Assembly: GCF_014649955.1 (NCBI RefSeq)
Contig: NZ_BMUA01000013.1
Span: 166,289-230,288 of the forward strand
DNA length: 64,000 bases
Reading direction: 5' to 3'
From: Streptomyces violascens
GTDB taxonomy: Bacteria > Actinomycetota > Actinomycetes > Streptomycetales > Streptomycetaceae
Under the pieces are notes generated by a model. That model ran no database searches, was not told the DNA's origin, and saw only the letters and a program-made list of their open reading frames with translations. Positions 60,296-64,000 of the stretch are shown here, piece after piece. The translations under genes were made by a program, and so were the position numbers. Each line of letters begins with the position of its first letter. The stretch's first letter is position 1.

Positions 60296-61690
60296 ATGGC
60301 ATCCGCCATTCCCACCGCCATGGAACGGCCGCACTTCATCGGCATCGGCGGTGCCGGCATGTCGGGCATCGCGAAGATCCTGGCCCAGCGCGGGGCCGAG
60401 GTCGCGGGCAGCGACGCGAAGGAGTCCGCCACCGCCGAAGCGCTGCGGGCGCTCGGCGCGACCGTGCACATCGGCCACGCGGCCGAGCACCTCGCCGCCG
60501 ACGCCACCTGCGTGGTCGTCTCCAGCGCGATTCGCGCCGACAACCCCGAGCTGGCCCGAGCCGCCGAGCTGTCCGTGCCCGTCGTGCACCGCTCCGACGC
60601 GCTCGCCTCGCTCATGGGCGGCCTGCGCGCCATCGCCGTGGCGGGCACCCACGGCAAGACGACCACCACCTCGATGCTGGCCGTCGCCCTGACCGAGCTG
60701 GGCCTGGACCCCTCGTACGCGATCGGCGGCGACCTCGAAGGGCCCGGCACCAACGCCCGGCACGGCGAGGGCGACATCTTCGTGGCCGAGGCGGACGAGA
60801 GCGACCGCAGCTTCCAGAAGTACGACCCCGAGGTCGCCATCGTCCTCAACGTCGAGCTCGACCACCACGCCAACTACGCCTCGATGGACGAGATCTACGA
60901 CTCCTTCGAGACCTTCGTCGGCAAGGTCAGGCCCGGCGGCACCCTGGTCATCGCCGCCGACCAGCCCGGCGCGGTGGAACTCACGAAGCGCGTCCGCGAC
61001 CTGTCCTCGCTCAACGTCGTCACGTACGGGGAGTCGGAGACGGCGGACGTACGCGTCCACAAGGTCACCCCGCGCGGCCTCACCTCCGAGGTGACCGTCC
61101 TCCTGAACGGCAAGTTCCTGACCTTCACGGTCTCGGTCCCCGGCCGCCACTACGCCCACAACGCGGTGGCCGCGCTCGCCGCGGGCGTCGCGCTCGGCAT
61201 CCCGGCGCACAACCTGGCCTCCGCGCTCGGCAAGTACACCGGCGTCAAGCGCCGCCTCCAGCTCAAGGGCGAGGCCAAGGGCGTCCAGGTCATCGACTCC
61301 TACGCACACCACCCGACCGAGATGACCGCCGACCTGGAGGCGATGCGGGGCGCGGCATCCGACGCGCGCCTCCTGGTGGTCTTCCAGCCCCACCTGTTCT
61401 CGCGCACCCAGGAGCTCGGCAAGGAGATGGGCGAGGCCCTGGCGCTGGCCGACCTCTCCGTCGTCCTCGACATCTACCCGGCCCGCGAGGACCCGGTCCC
61501 CGGCGTCACCAGCGCGCTGATCATCGAGGCGGCCGAGGCGGCGGGTGCCACGGTGACCGCCGTGCACGACAAGTCGACCGTCCCGGACGTCGTCGCGGGA
61601 ATGGCAGCCCCCGGAGATCTCGTTCTCACCATGGGCGCGGGCGACGTGACGGACCTCGGCCCGGCCATCCTGGCCCGCCTGTCGAACTGA
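60296..61690 (+). CDS. murC: UDP-N-acetylmuramate--L-alanine ligase
   Basis: A 464-residue Mur ligase. The N-terminal UDP-binding domain has FIGIGGAGMSGIAKILAQRG, the ATP loop is AVAGTHGKTTTTSM, and EADESDRSF and LDHHANY belong to the central domain. The C-terminal domain has VIDSYAHHPTEM and VFQPHLFSRTQ. It adds L-alanine to UDP-MurNAc in the cytosol. In this genome it is outside the main mur cluster, as I recall for streptomycetes (SCO6060). The start is ATG 60296 after GGGAGAG. msrB follows after 19 bp and is probably co-transcribed. Confidence 0.95.
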   Translation: MASAIPTAMERPHFIGIGGAGMSGIAKILAQRGAEVAGSDAKESATAEALRALGATVHIGHAAEHLAADATCVVVSSAIRADNPELARAAELSVPVVHRSDALASLMGGLRAIAVAGTHGKTTTTSMLAVALTELGLDPSYAIGGDLEGPGTNARHGEGDIFVAEADESDRSFQKYDPEVAIVLNVELDHHANYASMDEIYDSFETFVGKVRPGGTLVIAADQPGAVELTKRVRDLSSLNVVTYGESETADVRVHKVTPRGLTSEVTVLLNGKFLTFTVSVPGRHYAHNAVAALAAGVALGIPAHNLASALGKYTGVKRRLQLKGEAKGVQVIDSYAHHPTEMTADLEAMRGAASDARLLVVFQPHLFSRTQELGKEMGEALALADLSVVLDIYPAREDPVPGVTSALIIEAAEAAGATVTAVHDKSTVPDVVAGMAAPGDLVLTMGAGDVTDLGPAILARLSN

Positions 61691-61709
61691 TCCGACGAGG
61701 AGCACCCCC

Positions 61710-62111
61710 ATGTCGTACGACGTCGAGAAGCCGGACGAGCAGTGGCGCGCGGAGCTGACGCCCGCCGAATACCAGGTGCTGCGCCAGGCCGGCACGGAGC
61801 CCGCCTTCGTCGGTGAGTACACCGACACCAAGACGGAGGGCGTGTACTCCTGCCGTGCCTGCGGGGCCGAGCTCTTCACCTCCGGAGAGAAGTTCGAGTC
61901 GCACTGCGGCTGGCCGAGCTTCTTCGACCCGAAGGACACCGACGCGGTCGAGCTCATCGAGGACCGCACCCACGGCATGGTCCGCACCGAGGTCCGCTGC
62001 GCCCGCTGTGGCTCCCACCTGGGCCACGTCTTCGAGGGCGAGGGCTACCCGACCCCGACGGACCAGCGGTACTGCATCAACAGCATCTCGCTGCGGCTGA
62101 CCGAGAAGTAG
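61710..62111 (+). CDS. msrB: Peptide-methionine (R)-S-oxide reductase
   Basis: A 133-residue MsrB. The structural zinc is held by two CxxC pairs (SCRACG and RCARCG), the catalytic cysteine is in RYCINSISL, and HCGWPSFFDP is the family signature. It repairs methionine R-sulfoxide in proteins using thioredoxin. It starts at ATG 61710, with GACGAGGAG about 6 bases upstream, and is followed by a strong terminator. Confidence 0.95.
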   Translation: MSYDVEKPDEQWRAELTPAEYQVLRQAGTEPAFVGEYTDTKTEGVYSCRACGAELFTSGEKFESHCGWPSFFDPKDTDAVELIEDRTHGMVRTEVRCARCGSHLGHVFEGEGYPTPTDQRYCINSISLRLTEK

Positions 62112-62124
62112 GGCTGGAGCAGGT

Positions 62125-62163
62125 AAGGGGCCGGGACGGACACAGAGTCTGTCCCGGCCCCTT
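62125..62163. terminator. Convergent terminator of msrB and chorismate mutase gene
   Basis: Stem AAGGGGCCGGGAC / GTCCCGGCCCCTT, extended by GAC/GTC with one mismatch, 13 bp after the msrB stop and 6 bp from the convergent stop at 62170. Confidence 0.85.
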
Positions 62164-62169
62164 CGCTTT

Positions 62170-62463
62170 CTACCCGCTCACCTTGACGGTGCCCCGGCAG
62201 ATTTCGAGGATCTTCATCGCGATGGCGCTTCCGGGGCGCCCGAACCGGTCGGCGTACCGCTTGATGATGACGTTCTCGCGGCTGAACTCGGTACGCCGCC
62301 CGCCCGCGGCGATCCGGACCTCCTGGACGGCCTCGGACAGTTCGCGGCGGCGCTCCAGGAGGCCGAGGATCTCGGCGTCGAGCACGTCGATGGAGCTTCT
62401 GAGCTCCGCGATGGCGGCTTCCGTGGTGGCCTTGTCACCGGTCGGCAGTGTCTGCAGGGTCAT
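62170..62463 (-). CDS. Chorismate mutase (AroQ type)
   Basis: A 97-residue, all-helical AroQ-class chorismate mutase. It shows AIAELRSSIDVLDAEILGLL, ERRRELSEAVQEVRIAAGG and RENVIIKRYADRFG. It converts chorismate to prephenate for phenylalanine and tyrosine synthesis. A signal peptide is absent, so it is not the secreted type. ATG 62461-62463 is preceded by GAGGAG. The 238-bp gap to the phosphopantetheinyl transferase gene contains CAGGAGG-T-CCTCCTG (62660-62674), a possible weak terminator for that gene. Confidence 0.9.
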   Translation of the reverse strand: MTLQTLPTGDKATTEAAIAELRSSIDVLDAEILGLLERRRELSEAVQEVRIAAGGRRTEFSRENVIIKRYADRFGRPGSAIAMKILEICRGTVKVSG

Positions 62464-62701
62464 GGTGCTCTCCTCGTGGGGCAGGGCAGTTGACGTGCTG
62501 GACGGTCGGCCTGGCGCGGATCCCGGTACGGGAAGGTCAGTCATGGACGGCGGCGGACGAGGGGTCGTTTTCCATGCCCCAACACCTATCAAGTGATGGC
62601 GTGCTGGTCGGATGAACTCGCCGGAAAAACAGGACAGTTCAGCACCTGAACCCCTGTGCCAGGAGGTCCTCCTGAGGCGGCGGGGCTGCTGGTGGCGCCG
62701 C

Positions 62702-63436
62702 TCAGGCGTGCTCGTGGAGGCGGACGTCGAGGTGACCGCCGTCGGCTTCCGCGGGTACGGATATGGCTGCGGCCCAGGTGCCGGGCACGGCGAGGTCCAT
62801 CACCGTCCAGGATTCGGGCGTGCCCGGCACCCCGGCGGCCACGACGGCCGGGCCGGAGCTCTCCGGCCGGGTTTCGACGGCGGACAGATCGGTGGTGATC
62901 CCTACGCCCACCGCCTTGAGCACGGCCTCCTTACGCGTCCAGCAACGCAGGAAGGCCTGCGTGCGGGCATCTCCTCCGGGAGCGCCGAGCACGACCCGGC
63001 GCTCGGACTCGGTCAGCGTGGTCGGCGCGAGCTCCTCGATCGGGAATTCCCGTACGACCTCGACGTCCACCCCCACCGGGACGCGGGCCACGGCGAGCAT
63101 GCCGCAGCCGTCGGTGTGCGAAATGCTGATCCATAGAGGGGAGTCCGGGTGCAGCACGGCGGGCGGCCCGTGCAGCGGATCACCGCACCCCGGGCACGGC
63201 CTGCGGCCGAGGCCTATCTCTGCGGGCGGCACATCGAGGAGCTCCGAGAGGATCCGCCGGCTCGCGGCGCGCCCGGCGACGTATCCCACCGCCGTCCTTA
63301 CGTGCACGAACCGTGCGGCGCGGTCGCGCTCGTCCTTGCTGAGCAGGGCCAGGTCGGCCGGGGCGATGGGGCCGTCTCCGGTACGCCACCACCAGGCGTG
63401 CGCGACGGCGGTGTCGGGTTCGAGGATCAAGGTCAC
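62702..63436 (-). CDS. 4'-phosphopantetheinyl transferase (Sfp type)
   Basis: A 244-residue Sfp-superfamily enzyme that transfers phosphopantetheine from CoA to carrier proteins of polyketide or peptide synthases, or of fatty acid synthesis. Motifs are LWISISHTDG, VGVDVEVV with the magnesium-binding acids, and CWTRKEAVLKAVGVG. The length is normal for the Sfp subclass, twice that of AcpS. GTG 63434-63436 has no ribosome site; TAGCGT lies 6 nt upstream on the minus strand, so it is probably leaderless. It is divergent from the rRNA promoters, with only 46 bp between its start codon and the first -35, so the two may compete or be co-induced. Confidence 0.9.
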   Translation of the reverse strand: MTLILEPDTAVAHAWWWRTGDGPIAPADLALLSKDERDRAARFVHVRTAVGYVAGRAASRRILSELLDVPPAEIGLGRRPCPGCGDPLHGPPAVLHPDSPLWISISHTDGCGMLAVARVPVGVDVEVVREFPIEELAPTTLTESERRVVLGAPGGDARTQAFLRCWTRKEAVLKAVGVGITTDLSAVETRPESSGPAVVAAGVPGTPESWTVMDLAVPGTWAAAISVPAEADGGHLDVRLHEHA

Positions 63437-63482
63437 GGAGGAACGCTACAGCCCCCGGGTTGCGCCGTGTTGACCCCCGAAG

Positions 63483-63511
63483 TTGACGCGGGCCCGGCAG
63501 GGCCGTAAGGT
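63483..63511 (+). promoter_or_regulatory. First rrn promoter
   Basis: TTGACG (63483-63488) and TAAGGT (63506-63511) with a 17-bp spacer form a strong vegetative promoter reading toward the rRNA leader. Further candidate -10 elements TAGAGT occur at 63677-63682 and 63760-63765, in keeping with the tandem promoters of Streptomyces rrn operons. Confidence 0.65.
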
Positions 63512-63556
63512 CCTTCGAGTTGCCACGGAGCCGGAACGGTTCCGCAGCAACCGTCC

Positions 63557-63644
63557 GCCGCAGATTCTGCGGCACCCAACTCAGCACGATCTCCCGCCCG
63601 GGGTGAATTCGGCATGCCGAATTCTATTTCCGGTCGGACCGGAA
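63557..63644. repeat. Cluster of three inverted repeats within the rrn promoter region
   Basis: GCCGCAG-ATT-CTGCGGC (63557-63573), GAATTCGGCATGCCGAATTC (63605-63624, a perfect 20-bp palindrome) and TTCCGGTC-G-GACCGGAA (63628-63644) lie within 88 bp between the first promoter and the later -10 elements. The first follows the promoter like an attenuator; the other two may bind a regulator. Confidence 0.6.
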
Positions 63645-63759
63645 GGCTCGATTATGAATCGGCCGGGGAAATCAGCTAGAGTTCGGGACGTCGGAACGGC
63701 CCAAAAGCCGGGAAGGCAAACCCCAGTCTCGACGGGGAATCGGACACGAAAGAGTCTGA

Positions 63760-64000
63760 TAGAGTCGGGAACACGAAATACCGAAGGGAAGCGCCCGGAG
63801 GAAAGCCCGAGAGGGTGAGTACGAAGGAAGCGTCCGTTCCTTGAGAACTCAACAGCGTGCCAAAAGTCAACGCCAGATTGACAACCCTGTCTCCACTTCG
63901 GTGGGACGAGGTTCCTTTGAAAAGTCCTGCCGGTCCTTGTGGCGGGTAGGCAACAACACAGCGAGGACGCTGTGGACGGGCCGCCTTATTCCGGTGGTTC
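63760..64000 (+). ncRNA. rRNA operon leader (5' external spacer upstream of 16S)
   Basis: The sequence matches, from memory, the conserved Streptomyces rrn leader: TTGAGAACTCAACAGCGTGC (63841-63860), GTCAACGCCAGATTGACAAC, CCTTTGAAAAGTCCTGCCGG and GGCAACAACACAGCGAGGAC. Near 63860-63915 a hairpin around CTCCACTTCGGTGGGA can form. This leader carries antitermination and RNase III processing signals. The mature 16S rRNA would begin shortly after the window's right edge and is not included. Confidence 0.8.

Noticed and set aside
63760..64000. Beginning of 16S rRNA
   Set aside because: The sequence is the rrn leader; the conserved start of 16S (GAGAGTTTGATCCTGG region) is not reached before the window ends.

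Overview
The window is very GC-rich, uses GTG and TTG starts freely, and carries a gene set typical of the core chromosome of Streptomyces. The order XRE-murA / aconitase / diacetylchitobiose ABC importer / ROK regulator / xylFGH / dxs / fadAB / hemE / hemY / hemQ / murC / msrB matches, from memory, the S. coelicolor SCO5998 to SCO6061 neighbourhood. The right edge is the promoter and leader region of a ribosomal RNA operon; 16S itself lies beyond the window. I see no tRNA, CRISPR array, insertion sequence or phage gene.

Layout. 1-4375: the 3' part of an Xaa-Pro aminopeptidase gene is cut by the window edge. Divergent from it is a putative hydroxyproline catabolic operon (DapA-family lyase, two-cysteine hydroxyproline epimerase, ornithine-cyclodeaminase-family reductase) followed by a GntR regulator. 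4430-9108: a MurA enzyme with an N-terminal XRE helix-turn-helix domain is divergent from aconitase. Their 437-bp intergenic region holds two copies of an ATCTC-N6-GAGAT palindrome, one on each promoter, plus an iron-box-like site. 9185-11275: two tandem secreted VCBS-repeat paralogues of equal length. 11369-23979: carbohydrate region with a secreted GH92 mannosidase, NgcEFG importer, Rok7B7-type ROK regulator and XylFGH importer. 24157-29293: dxs, an APC permease and a conserved hypothetical protein. 29449-36732: fadAB and a secreted GH35 beta-galactosidase. 36881-44737: RNase D, a LuxR-type regulator, DUF3000, and the coproporphyrin-dependent haem genes hemE, cgoX (hemY) and chdC (hemQ), with a CoA-disulfide-reductase-like flavoprotein between them. 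44801-50296: a secreted tripeptidyl aminopeptidase, then a compact cluster of TIGR04222 membrane protein, DUF4142, DUF692 (MNIO) enzyme and a second DUF4142. 50540-62463: housekeeping and envelope genes (secreted lipase-like hydrolase, PTH2, AIM24, an ABC pair, a small zinc ribbon, polysaccharide deacetylase, a LolA-like protein, OsmC, ZapE, a RibD-like reductase, MurC, MsrB, chorismate mutase). 62702-64000: an Sfp-type phosphopantetheinyl transferase divergent from the rrn promoters.

How the parts work together. GH92 demannosylates N-glycans, GH35 removes galactose, and NgcEFG imports diacetylchitobiose, the N-glycan and chitin core. A DasR-like box on the ngcE promoter and the adjacent ROK gene fit control by amino-sugar and xylose status. 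Neither sugar importer has a complete ATPase of its own: ngc has none and xylG is single-domain. HemE, CgoX and ChdC are three steps of the Gram-positive coproporphyrin route to haem.

The least explained elements are the MNIO cluster, the shared operator linking XRE-MurA with aconitase, and a 9 x 15-nt pentapeptide repeat inside an ABC ATPase. Many genes here (murA, rnd, DUF3000, cgoX, chdC, pth2, AIM24 and others) have a -10-like hexamer 6-7 nt before the start codon and no usable Shine-Dalgarno sequence, so they are probably leaderless.
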